Origin: a virus | IMG/VR virus record: IMGVR_UViG_3300045944_000072 | Span: 1 to 29,543 of that record | Direction: 5' to 3' (one strand) | Length of the DNA stretch: 29,543 nt | Shown: in pieces, positions 14,247-22,166 of the stretch | Numbering within the stretch: the stretch's first letter is position 1 | Layout of the letters: each line of letters starts with the position of its first letter | The notes under the pieces: generated by a model | What the model was told of the DNA's origin: nothing | Databases searched by the model: none | The model's input: the letters and a program-made list of their open reading frames with translations, nothing else | Translations under genes and position numbers: made by a program

Positions 14247-16182
14247 GCTCGCGACCGCCTACGTGTCGATTACGGCGTCGGCGAAGGGCATCCAACGGTC
14301 GATCGAGCAGGAGTTCGGCGCGCCGTTGGAGAAGGCGACCCGCAAGGCCGGGGACACCGCCTCGAACGAGATCTCCCGGGTTCAGCGGGCGTCGGCCGGG
14401 TTGGGGAAGGTGCTCGGCGCCGGGTTCGCCGGGTTCGCCGTGGGTGGCGCGGTGGTGGACGGGATCTCCCGGGCGGTCGGAGCGGCGGTCGACTTCCAGG
14501 AGACCGTGTCGAAGACCGAAGCGATCTTCGGTGACCAGTCCGACGCGATCCGGGAGTGGGCCGACCAGGCGGCCGCCGATTTCGGTCAGTCGAAGCAGGG
14601 CGCGCTCGACGCGGCGTCGACGTTTGGGAACATCTTCGATCAGCTCGGGTTCGGCACCGATCAGACGGCGGCCTTCTCTCAGCAGCTGACTGAGCTGGCG
14701 TCTGACTTCGCGTCGTTCCACAACGCCGACATCACACAGGTGATCGAGGCGCAGACGGCGGCGTTCCGCGGCGAGTTCGACGCGCTGCAAAGGTTCGTGC
14801 CGACGATCACGGCGGCGTCGGTGCAGCAGCAGGCGATGGCCGAGACCGGCAAGACGAACGCGGCGGCGCTGACCGCGCAGGAGAAGGCGGCGGCGACGGT
14901 CACGCTGATGTTCCGGGACGCCGGTGAGGCGCTCGGCGACTTCGACCGCACCGCCGACTCGGCGGCCAACCGGAGCCGCACCCTTCAGGCCACGCTCGAC
15001 AACCTGACCGTCACCATCGGCCAGAAGCTGCTGCCGATCGTCGACGAGGGCATCCGCTCATTGGGCGGACTCGCGAGCGTGGCGTCCGCCGCTGAGCAAA
15101 AGGACGCGGGCGGGTTCTTCGACGGGCTAAAGGACGCCGCCGGCGGGTTCCTCGGCACCCTTCAAGAGTTTCGCCAGATCAACCCGCTGACCGTCGGCAT
15201 CGACGCGCTCATCACGAACGCAGAGGATGCGGGCCGGTCACTGCTCGGGATGGGTTCCGGAGCGCAGGAAGCCGCCGACGGGCTCGGCGCGGTCACTGAA
15301 GGGGCGTCCCGGTCGGCGGGGGCGATCCGTGCGCAACGGGCGGCGCTGGACGCCGCGGCCGATTCGTCGGGTGCGCTGGCTGGCGCCGCCCAGTCGGTCG
15401 CCGACCAGCTTGCCGGCATCGAGGAGAAGGCGAACGACGCGCTGACGGCGACGCTGTCGCTGTTCGATTCGCAGATCGGGCTCGAGTCGGCGCTGCAAGG
15501 CGTCGATGAAGCGGCGGTTGGGGTGCTGTCGAACATGGATGCGATCGCCGCCGGCGGCGAGGGGGCGGCGGAGGCGTCCGGGAATCTGTCGGAGTCGCAG
15601 CGCGACTTCCGTGCGTCGGCGTTGGAGGCTGCGGCGTCGGCTGCCCGCCTGGCCGAGGACCAGGCCCGCCTGGAGGGGCGCACCTTGTCGGCGTCGGAGA
15701 AGGCGCAAGCCCAGGTCGGCGCCCTCGAGGATCTGGCCGGGAAGTTCCCGACGTTGCGGCCTCTCATCCAGGGCTACATCGACAAGCTGAACGAGGTTCC
15801 GCCGTCGAAGGCGACCGACGTGTCGGTGAACGACCGGGCCTCGGCGGTGTTGGCCAACATTCTGCGGCAGCTTGCGCGCATCTCCGGTCAACGGTACGTG
15901 GCGGACGTGTCTGCCGGCGGTGCCGAGCCCCACGCGAAGGGCGGCCCGGTCGCTGCCGGCATGCCGTACCTGGTCGGCGAAGAAGGCCCGGAGCTGTTCG
16001 TGCCGAAACGGTCCGGCACCATCGTCCCCAACCGGTCCGGCGCCATGTCCGGCATCTCCGCAATCGGACCGGCCTCGGCGACCGTCTACGACCTGCGCGG
16101 TGCGGTCATCGCGTCTGACACCGAGCTGGCCCGTCGGATGCGGCGCGCCGGTCAGGTCGGGACGCTGGTCGGGATCGGCTGA
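14236..16182 (+). CDS. Tape measure protein
   Basis: This 648-aa protein sets tail length and is threaded through the tail tube. It opens AVELATAYVSITASAKGIQR, has a Gly-rich hydrophobic stretch (VLGAGFAGFAVGGAVVDGIS) near residues 57-77, then long Ala- and Gln-rich helices. It ends with the block GGPVAAGMPYLVGEEGPELF, which closes many tape measure proteins. ATG 14236 has GGAGG upstream. At the usual rule of about 0.15 nm per residue the tail would be near 97 nm, fairly short for a siphovirus. No lysozyme or peptidase domain is seen in it. It overlaps the next gene as TGATG. Confidence 0.9.
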   Translation: MAVELATAYVSITASAKGIQRSIEQEFGAPLEKATRKAGDTASNEISRVQRASAGLGKVLGAGFAGFAVGGAVVDGISRAVGAAVDFQETVSKTEAIFGDQSDAIREWADQAAADFGQSKQGALDAASTFGNIFDQLGFGTDQTAAFSQQLTELASDFASFHNADITQVIEAQTAAFRGEFDALQRFVPTITAASVQQQAMAETGKTNAAALTAQEKAAATVTLMFRDAGEALGDFDRTADSAANRSRTLQATLDNLTVTIGQKLLPIVDEGIRSLGGLASVASAAEQKDAGGFFDGLKDAAGGFLGTLQEFRQINPLTVGIDALITNAEDAGRSLLGMGSGAQEAADGLGAVTEGASRSAGAIRAQRAALDAAADSSGALAGAAQSVADQLAGIEEKANDALTATLSLFDSQIGLESALQGVDEAAVGVLSNMDAIAAGGEGAAEASGNLSESQRDFRASALEAAASAARLAEDQARLEGRTLSASEKAQAQVGALEDLAGKFPTLRPLIQGYIDKLNEVPPSKATDVSVNDRASAVLANILRQLARISGQRYVADVSAGGAEPHAKGGPVAAGMPYLVGEEGPELFVPKRSGTIVPNRSGAMSGISAIGPASATVYDLRGAVIASDTELARRMRRAGQVGTLVGIG

Positions 16183-19163
16183 TGACGGTCCCCCCGACGC
16201 TTCTCGCAGCCGCGACCGGGCTCGGCACCGCCGCCACAACCGCGACCCTGCCGGGTCTCGTCACCGGGGCAACCCTGATCGTCTCCGTGAAGGCCGCCGC
16301 CGAATCCGGTAGCACCATAGGCAACCCGGTCATCACCGACACGATCGGCACGCTCACCTACGACGACACACCGGCCGGGCTCACCTCGACGATCGAGAAG
16401 GACGCCAACGTCTCCGACTCGACCCGGCAATGCCTGACCGCGATCTACACCGCGACGGTCGGCGCCGACCTCACCGGAACGGTGACGGCGACCGTGAGCA
16501 ACGCCGATGTGGTGCGGGTCGCCGTCTACCAGATCGACGAGACGGTCACGTTCCTCGCCACGGCGAGGGACGACGGGGCGCTGCCCCTCGCACCGGACAT
16601 CGGCTCCGCTCCGGAGCTCGACGACGTCGTGTTCGGATGCTTCGCGCAACACGAGTACGTCATTCCGTCGTCGGTGCTGGCGGACACCGGCACGTCGACC
16701 GTCGACTCCGGCTCGGCTGGTGACGGCACCACCACCGGCGTCTCCGTGTCGCTGCGCTGGCTCGACGTCATCCGGGTCGATTCGACCGATGACACGCTCG
16801 ACTGGTTCTACGACTCGGGTGGCGGCTGGTGCCACGCAGCGTCGGTGCTGTCGTACCGGTCGACAGCGGCGCCGGATCCGCCGGTCGAAGACGAATCCGG
16901 GGTCGGCACCCGCATCGAGCTCGCCTACGGCGGCGGCCCGTTCACCGAAGCGGCCGACCTGACGTGGACGGACGAGACCGAGAACCTCGACGGCCGCGAC
17001 GTCGTGACATGGCGACGCGGCGACGACGCTCCGTTCCCGGCGCCGCAACCCGGTGAGGCGTCGTTCTCGCTCATCTCGACGACCCGCCGCTACGACTCCG
17101 CCCACGCCACCGGTCCGCTGTACGGACAGCTGCTCCCCAGGGTGCCGTGCCGGATCACCCGCTACCTCGCCGGTATCCCGTACCGCCGGTTCTTCGGGTT
17201 CGTCAGAGCGTTCCCGCTCGAGGACGCCGACGCCGGCGCGTCCGGTCAGGTGACCCGCATCGAAGCCGACGACGCGTTCACGATCTTGCAGACGATCGCT
17301 GCGCCCCGCTCGGAGCATGAGCTGCGGGTGTTGCAAGACGATCCGCTCGGATACTGGCCGCTCGACGACTCTGAGGGTGGCTACACGCGGGACACTGGCC
17401 GGTTCGACTTCTTCGGCGAGTTGCCGCACGGACTCACGTCGTCGCCGGTCGCCGAGTTCGGCGGTGACGGTGGGGTGGTCGGCGCCTACGCGGATTCGGC
17501 GCTCGCCGGCGTCGCAGGCACCGCCACTCACACTCACCCGGACGGCGACGTGGATATCGCCGCGATCGAGTTCATCGCCGATATGGGGGTGAACGAGTTC
17601 CCCGACTACTCCGGGTCGGGGACCGAGAGCTACACGACCCGCGTCGTGCAGATCCAATCAGGATTGGCGTCGTGGGTGGCACGCATCGTCCGCACCTACT
17701 CAGAGGCGCCGCTCACCGGCCACTTCGCCGAAGTGACAAGGTTGCAGATGTATTGGGCGGACGGGTCAACGACCCGGGCCGCCGAGAACATCGAGATCGG
17801 CCGCATCCCGTTCTTCGATGTTGCCACCCAATCGGCGAGCCTGGACCGGTTGAAGTCCACGGCGGCCGGCAGGGAAGCGGTGCGGGCGTGGAAGGCGTTC
17901 CGCGAATCGGAGCGGATCACACGAAACCTCGAAGTGTGGGCATGGGTCGAAGCTTCGACCGGCAGGGACGCGTCCGGCACGTTGGATCTGGCGCGGCAAC
18001 AGAAACGGACCACTGAACAGGCTCACCGTGACGCGGCGGCGGCGATCAAACAGGCGCAGGCGGCGCGCATCCTTGCGGTGTCGAACACGGCGGCGTTAGC
18101 GAATCTGGACGTCGCCCGAGATGACACGTCCCGCCCGGTTCACATCGTCGGGCGCGTCACCTCCGGGCCGACGTTGCAAGTGTGGGTCGACGGTGAGCTG
18201 GTCGCGTCGTCGACGACAACCGGCGACCCTGGCGGCGCTGGGGTGCTTTCTAACTCGGTTCGGATTCGGCTCGCCCCCCGCGGCGTCCCGGTCGGCCATG
18301 TCGCCGCCTACGACCACGACCTCGACCCGCAGTCGATCCTCGAACACTACGTCAGCGCCCGGGCCGGGATCGGCCCGCAACGCACCGGGGAACGTGCACG
18401 GATGGTGCTCGCCGCCGCCCACTGGCCGACGTCGTTTTCCGACGTTGACAACGGCCACTCCTACATCACCGGCCCCCCGACCGGGTCGACGCTCTCCTAC
18501 CTGCAGCAGCTCGCCGAAGCCGAGCAGACCAGGATCTTCGTCGCCGGTGACGGCAAGGTCACGTTCCGGGGACGCATGTGGGACGTCACCGCCACAGAGG
18601 CGACCGTCGCGCAAGCCACCCTCGTCGGACACGAAGGAGACCCGGCCGAACGGTTCGCCGCCGTGCACCGCTCCCCGGCGTCGGCGGAGACGATCATCAA
18701 CGATGTGATGGTCGTCCGCGACGGCGGCATCGCACAACGGCGGACGATCCCGATCACCCAACGGCAGGGCGGCACCTTCACAAGAGGGTACGCCGGGTTG
18801 CCGTTGAACAGCGACGCGGCGGCCGGCTACTTCGCCGCCTACATCGTCGACCGGTACAGCACCCCGCAGGACCGCATCGACCAGCTCGTCATCGACGCCG
18901 CGTTCGACTCAGCCTACTGGCTGCCGATCGTCTCCACCCTCGACCTCGGCCACCGGGTCCTCGCCGAGTTGCATCCGCAGCAGGTCGGCGCCGTCCTAGA
19001 GCAGGACGCGACGATCGAAGCGGTCGAGGAGCAGTTCACGCTCGACGGGTCGCTGCACACCGTCGCTCTGCATCTGGTGCCGGCGCAGGAGTCGGCCATC
19101 GACGCACCGTGGGCGCTCGTCGGGACGACGCTGTTCGACGGCGAGACCCCGATCCACTTCTGA
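16182..19163 (+). CDS. Large minor tail protein with carbohydrate-binding-like domains
   Basis: This 993-aa protein occupies the place of the distal tail and tail-associated proteins. Residues 1-225 form a beta-rich Thr-rich domain similar in style to the N-terminus of the 1309-aa fibre. Residues 235-370 (RIELAYGGGPFTEAADLTW, later YRRFFGFVRAFPLEDAD) look like a distal-tail or baseplate-hub domain. A LamG-like sandwich seems to start at about 385 (DPLGYWPLDDSEGG) and to resume at about 655 (GRVTSGPTLQVWVDGEL), split by a helical segment at about 555-640. The last 270 residues (from SYLQQLAEAEQTRIFVAGDG) resemble the C-terminal part of tail tip proteins. The start overlaps the tape measure stop as TGATG. 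Confidence 0.65.
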   Translation: MTVPPTLLAAATGLGTAATTATLPGLVTGATLIVSVKAAAESGSTIGNPVITDTIGTLTYDDTPAGLTSTIEKDANVSDSTRQCLTAIYTATVGADLTGTVTATVSNADVVRVAVYQIDETVTFLATARDDGALPLAPDIGSAPELDDVVFGCFAQHEYVIPSSVLADTGTSTVDSGSAGDGTTTGVSVSLRWLDVIRVDSTDDTLDWFYDSGGGWCHAASVLSYRSTAAPDPPVEDESGVGTRIELAYGGGPFTEAADLTWTDETENLDGRDVVTWRRGDDAPFPAPQPGEASFSLISTTRRYDSAHATGPLYGQLLPRVPCRITRYLAGIPYRRFFGFVRAFPLEDADAGASGQVTRIEADDAFTILQTIAAPRSEHELRVLQDDPLGYWPLDDSEGGYTRDTGRFDFFGELPHGLTSSPVAEFGGDGGVVGAYADSALAGVAGTATHTHPDGDVDIAAIEFIADMGVNEFPDYSGSGTESYTTRVVQIQSGLASWVARIVRTYSEAPLTGHFAEVTRLQMYWADGSTTRAAENIEIGRIPFFDVATQSASLDRLKSTAAGREAVRAWKAFRESERITRNLEVWAWVEASTGRDASGTLDLARQQKRTTEQAHRDAAAAIKQAQAARILAVSNTAALANLDVARDDTSRPVHIVGRVTSGPTLQVWVDGELVASSTTTGDPGGAGVLSNSVRIRLAPRGVPVGHVAAYDHDLDPQSILEHYVSARAGIGPQRTGERARMVLAAAHWPTSFSDVDNGHSYITGPPTGSTLSYLQQLAEAEQTRIFVAGDGKVTFRGRMWDVTATEATVAQATLVGHEGDPAERFAAVHRSPASAETIINDVMVVRDGGIAQRRTIPITQRQGGTFTRGYAGLPLNSDAAAGYFAAYIVDRYSTPQDRIDQLVIDAAFDSAYWLPIVSTLDLGHRVLAELHPQQVGAVLEQDATIEAVEEQFTLDGSLHTVALHLVPAQESAIDAPWALVGTTLFDGETPIHF

Positions 19164-19181
19164 GCCGGGAGGCCGTCAGCG

Positions 19182-19787
19182 ATGCCGATACCTGACTGGA
19201 CGGACGCGCCCACCCAAACCGAGCTCGACGAGTGGGTGACGAAGCAGACGATCAACCTCGTCACGTCCGCCGGGCACCCGTCGCCCGGCAACCCGATGCG
19301 AGTCATCGGCGAAACCAACAACCTCGCCCTTCTCGCCGACGACGGCACCGACTTTCGGGAGATCATGCGCCTCGGCGCCTGGCACAGCTTCACGCCGACG
19401 ATCGACGGGGCCACCTCCGACCCGGCACGCGTCAACGGCACCTGGTCGGGACAGTACGTGCTTCTCGGCAACCTCGGGCTGTTCATGTGGCAGATCACGT
19501 TCGGCTCGTCGGACACGTTCGGGTCGGGTGAGTGGCGGTTGACGCTGCCGGACGGGTTGACGACCTACAACTCGGTCGCGTTCCGGTTGGGGACGTTCCA
19601 CGCCTACGACGCGTCCACCGCCGCCAACGATCAGGTGCTCGTCCCGTTTCTGCACACCAGCGACGCCACCCTCATCCGGGTCGGCCAGGTCCAAGGCGGG
19701 GTGGCGAACATCTCCAACACGGTCCCGTTCACGTGGGTGTCCACCGACCAGCTCAACGGGTTCGCTCTCGTCCCGTTGGACCTCTGA
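19182..19787 (+). CDS. Minor tail protein
   Basis: This 201-aa protein begins PIPDWTDAPTQTELDEWVTKQ, a short helix, and continues as a beta-rich domain (YVLLGNLGLFMWQITFGSSD, then GEWRLTLPDG). Such proteins commonly lie after the tail tip gene of actinobacteriophages and are virion components. GGGAGG precedes ATG 19182. I do not recognise a specific enzymatic or binding domain. The stop is separated by only two nt from the amidase gene. Confidence 0.55.
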   Translation: MPIPDWTDAPTQTELDEWVTKQTINLVTSAGHPSPGNPMRVIGETNNLALLADDGTDFREIMRLGAWHSFTPTIDGATSDPARVNGTWSGQYVLLGNLGLFMWQITFGSSDTFGSGEWRLTLPDGLTTYNSVAFRLGTFHAYDASTAANDQVLVPFLHTSDATLIRVGQVQGGVANISNTVPFTWVSTDQLNGFALVPLDL

Positions 19788-19789
19788 AC

Positions 19790-20701
19790 ATGCCCCGCTA
19801 CGACCGGGCCGAATGGCGGCCGCTGCCGGAGACGCTGCCCGGCCCGGAGATGCAACCGATCGGTCGGGTCCGTTCGTTCGTCATCCACACCCACGTCGGT
19901 CCGAAGGGTGGCGGGTTCCGGCTGCCGCCGCAACCGGGCCAGGAGTACACGTTCGACATGCGCGTGGGTGCCGACCGGGCCGGCAAAGCCGGGCTCCGCC
20001 AATACATGGACTCGAGCGTGCGGGCGGACAACAACTACAAGGCGAACGGGTTCATCCGCGACGGCGTCTACTACATCTCCGGGTCCGTCGAAACCGGCGA
20101 CCAGTACTACGACGGCGACCCCGGCCTGACCAAGACCTTCACCGAGCTCGGCCAGTGGGATTCGCTGGTGCATCTGTGCGCCTGGTACGTGCAAACCCAC
20201 GACCTGCCGATCCAGTGGTGTCCGGACCCGTACGGGCCGGGGTTCGGGTGGCATTCGATGTGGCGGACCGTCACCCCCGACAACCCGCACGACGACACGA
20301 TCTGGACAAAGACCGCGTCGAAGACCTGTCCCGGCGCCGGCAAGATCCGCCAACTCCGCGCCGAGCTGCTACCGGCGATCCGTGACGTGCTGTCCGTCAA
20401 GCCGCCGTCGAAGCCCGATCCGGTGCCACCCCCGGTGCCGACGTTGGAGGACGAGATGCTGTTCATCGCCAAGAGTCCGACCGGCGGATTCCACCTAGTC
20501 GCCATGACCGGATCGGGGGTCACGACGGTGGCGGTGGCGTCCGGCGCCGACCTCGAGCAGTTCGTGCGGCTCGGCGTCACGGTGCTCGACACGCTCACCG
20601 TCGAACAGTGGGCACAGCTCCGCGCTCCGAAGGTGTCGACGTTGCCGGTGTCCACCACCACGGCGGGACCGACGACGACAACGGTGATGCCGGACGTGTG
20701 A
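19790..20701 (+). CDS. Endolysin: N-acetylmuramoyl-L-alanine amidase
   Basis: This 303-aa protein probably cuts the amide bond between N-acetylmuramic acid and the stem peptide at lysis. The catalytic domain spans residues 1-200. Candidate zinc ligands are H33 or H35 (FVIHTHVG), H155 (GFGWHSMW) and C180 (SKTCPGAGK), the His-His-Cys set of T7-lysozyme-like amidases. A Pro-rich linker (PPSKPDPVPPPVP) follows at 205-217, then a C-terminal domain of about 70 residues that I cannot place and a Thr-rich tail. ATG 19790 has only a weak Shine-Dalgarno. No signal peptide is seen, so a holin is needed; candidate membrane proteins follow. The stop overlaps the next gene as TGATG. Confidence 0.8.
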   Translation: MPRYDRAEWRPLPETLPGPEMQPIGRVRSFVIHTHVGPKGGGFRLPPQPGQEYTFDMRVGADRAGKAGLRQYMDSSVRADNNYKANGFIRDGVYYISGSVETGDQYYDGDPGLTKTFTELGQWDSLVHLCAWYVQTHDLPIQWCPDPYGPGFGWHSMWRTVTPDNPHDDTIWTKTASKTCPGAGKIRQLRAELLPAIRDVLSVKPPSKPDPVPPPVPTLEDEMLFIAKSPTGGFHLVAMTGSGVTTVAVASGADLEQFVRLGVTVLDTLTVEQWAQLRAPKVSTLPVSTTTAGPTTTTVMPDV

Positions 20702-20775
20702 TGCCCCGCATCGGATGGCTAGTCGTCATCGCTGTCGCAGCCGTGGTCGTGATCGTTCTCGCTGTCGGCCAATAG
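20701..20775 (+). CDS. Tiny single-span membrane peptide (24 aa)
   Basis: ATG 20701 overlaps the endolysin stop as TGATG. The frame reads MPRIGWLVVIAVAAVVVIVL followed by AVGQ and a TAG stop. Nearly all of it is one hydrophobic span with a single Arg at the N-terminus. Coupled translation right after the endolysin suggests a lysis-related membrane peptide such as a small holin or regulator. It is below the usual length cut-off of gene finders. Chance is possible, but the hydrophobic run with an intact start and stop is persuasive. Confidence 0.5.
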   Translation: MPRIGWLVVIAVAAVVVIVLAVGQ

Positions 20776-20819
20776 TCCGCTAGGTGTCGCGCCCGCAAGC
20801 GGCCGAGGAAGGAACCGCC

Positions 20820-21014
20820 TTGTGGACACCATCCCGCATCCGCCTCGGCCTTGAAGTCATCTCGTTCATGACCGGCTGCGCCCTGGTAGTCCACTCGGCG
20901 GCGGTCGGCGGGGACATCACCCGGCTCCCCTTCTATCTCCTGATGATGGGCATCCCGGTCTCCAACGCCATCGACCGGGTGCGTCGCAACGGCAACGGAA
21001 AGGAGGGGGCGTAG
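20820..21014 (+). CDS. Putative holin, two membrane spans (64 aa)
   Basis: I chose TTG 20820 because GAGGAAGG (20805-20812) lies seven nt upstream; GTG 20784 in the same frame lacks a good site. The protein has two hydrophobic segments, LEVISFMTGCALVVHSAAVG and LPFYLLMMGIPVSNAI, and a charged tail RVRRNGNGKEGA. Small size, two spans and position just after the amidase fit a holin that releases the endolysin. Stop and next start abut exactly. Confidence 0.55.
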   Translation: MWTPSRIRLGLEVISFMTGCALVVHSAAVGGDITRLPFYLLMMGIPVSNAIDRVRRNGNGKEGA

Positions 21015-21314
21015 ATGCGTCGTCTCCTCTCCCGCCATCGGGTCGCCATCGCAATCGCCGTCCTCTACCTGCTGTCCGCCTGCGGGTTCTTCATCGCCCG
21101 CGACACCATCGACAACCTCGAACGCGAGGTGGCCCGCTCCACCCGCACCGACTGCGAGATCGCCGCTGCCCACAACCAGAGCCTGGTGACGTTCGCCGGT
21201 GAGGTGGTCCGCATCCTCGAAGAAGCCGGACCGACCACCCCTGCCGGGTTGAAGCTCGTCGCCGAGCTGTACGCGTCGACCGAGCGGCTGTTCCCCGTCA
21301 CGCCCTGCCCATAG
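21015..21314 (+). CDS. Membrane-anchored small protein, possible lipoprotein (99 aa)
   Basis: It starts with a basic segment (MRRLLSRHR) and one hydrophobic span (VAIAIAVLYLLSACGFFIA). Residues 20-23 read LSAC, which satisfies a lipobox, so it may be a lipoprotein or just a membrane anchor. The outside part is helical (TIDNLEREVARSTRTDCEIA, then LVTFAGEVVRILEEAG) and ends TPCP. The Shine-Dalgarno is AGGAGG at 21001-21006. Its place in the lysis region suggests a lysis accessory such as a spanin-like or holin-regulating protein, but the family is not recognised. Confidence 0.6.
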   Translation: MRRLLSRHRVAIAIAVLYLLSACGFFIARDTIDNLEREVARSTRTDCEIAAAHNQSLVTFAGEVVRILEEAGPTTPAGLKLVAELYASTERLFPVTPCP

Positions 21315-21324
21315 GAGGCGCCTG

Positions 21325-21408
21325 GTGACCGACACCCAAGCGTGGATCCTCGTCGTCGAAGTCGGCGTCATCGCCCTCCAAGCCCTCGTCGGGCTCATCC
21401 GCAGATAG
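21325..21408 (+). CDS. Tiny single-span membrane peptide (27 aa)
   Basis: GTG 21325 has a perfect AGGAGG at 21313-21318, six nt upstream. The frame reads MTDTQAWILVVEVGVIALQA followed by LVGLIRR and TAG. It is one hydrophobic segment with acidic N-terminus and basic C-terminus. The strong ribosome-binding site and the AGGAG of the next gene directly behind it argue for a real gene. It is too short for most gene finders. Function unknown; a lysis-related role is inferred from position. Confidence 0.55.
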   Translation: MTDTQAWILVVEVGVIALQALVGLIRR

Positions 21409-21415
21409 GAGAACC

Positions 21416-21592
21416 ATGTCCAAGTACGTGAAGGCCCTCGTGGCCGTCGCCGGCCTCGTCGCCACCACCGTCCAAGCCGCCCTCTCCGACGGCGAGTTCA
21501 GCCAGGACGACTGGTGGCAGGTCGCAATCGCCGCACTGACCGCGATCGGCGTCTACTTCTTCCCCAACGAAACCGACCCGGCAGACGGCTGA
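21416..21592 (+). CDS. Small holin-like membrane protein (58 aa)
   Basis: ATG 21416 has AGGAG seven nt upstream. The protein has two hydrophobic segments, VKALVAVAGLVATTVQAALS and QVAIAALTAIGVYFF, joined by an acidic turn (DGEFSQDDWW), and an acidic tail. Small two-span proteins with this aromatic-acidic turn are common in the lysis regions of actinobacteriophages and are often taken as holins. It is the fifth small membrane gene in a row. The stop overlaps the next start as TGATG. Confidence 0.6.
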   Translation: MSKYVKALVAVAGLVATTVQAALSDGEFSQDDWWQVAIAALTAIGVYFFPNETDPADG

Positions 21593-21717
21593 TGTCCGAC
21601 GTCGAGCCCGCCGCGATCACTTTGACGGTCCACGCCGAAGGGACCGTCATCAACCCACCCGACCCCGACCCCGAACCGGAACCCGAGCCGGACGACGACA
21701 CAGGAGAAGATGACTGA
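21592..21717 (+). CDS. 41-aa acidic Pro-rich protein
   Basis: ATG 21592 overlaps the preceding stop (TGATG), and its own stop overlaps the next start in the same way. The protein has a short beta-like part (AAITLTVHAEGTVIN) and then alternating Pro and acidic residues (PPDPDPEPEPEPDDD). The coupling on both sides supports a real gene. The PDPEPEP run would form an extended, negatively charged tail. Function unknown. Confidence 0.5.
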   Translation: MSDVEPAAITLTVHAEGTVINPPDPDPEPEPEPDDDTGEDD

Positions 21718-22115
21718 TGGCTCTCGGCCTGAACGAGAACCCGCTGCGAAACAACATGCTCGACGAGATCACAGCGCGGGCTGGCGCGTCGGCGCTACTG
21801 CGCATCTACGACGGCTCCCGCCCGGCGACCGGCGGCACCGCCACCACCCTGCTCGCCGAGCTGACATGCAACTCGACGTTCGCCGCCGCGGCATCCGGTG
21901 GGGTGCTCACCCTCAACGCGATCACGTCGGACTCGTCGGCGAACGCGACCGGCACAGCGACGTGGTTCCGGATCGTCCAGTCAGGCGGCTCCACCCATGT
22001 CCTCGACGGCAACGTCGGCACCTCCGGCTCCGACCTCAACCTGAACACGACGTCGATCGTGTCCGGGGCGACGGTGTCGATCTCGTCGTTCACGATCACC
22101 GCAGGCAACGCCTAG
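21717..22115 (+). CDS. Small virion-associated protein of unknown function
   Basis: This 132-aa protein begins LNENPLRNNMLDEITARAG and ALLRIYDGSRPATGG, followed by TLLAELTCNSTF and a beta-rich Ser/Thr-rich end. I recognise the RIYDG...LLAEL pattern as recurring in phage tail or fibre regions, without a known role. ATG 21717 overlaps the preceding stop as TGATG. It lies directly before the large fibre gene. Confidence 0.5.
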   Translation: MALGLNENPLRNNMLDEITARAGASALLRIYDGSRPATGGTATTLLAELTCNSTFAAAASGGVLTLNAITSDSSANATGTATWFRIVQSGGSTHVLDGNVGTSGSDLNLNTTSIVSGATVSISSFTITAGNA

Positions 22116-22166
22116 CACTGTTCCTCGGCCGCGTCGGCGGCGATTGACGCGGCAAGAGGAGACGAT
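22116..22166 (+). other. Short gap before the fibre gene
   Basis: The gap holds a five-bp hairpin, GCCGC-GTCG-GCGGC, at 22128-22141 and an AGAGGAG ribosome-binding site before ATG 22167. Nothing else is seen. Confidence 0.35.
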
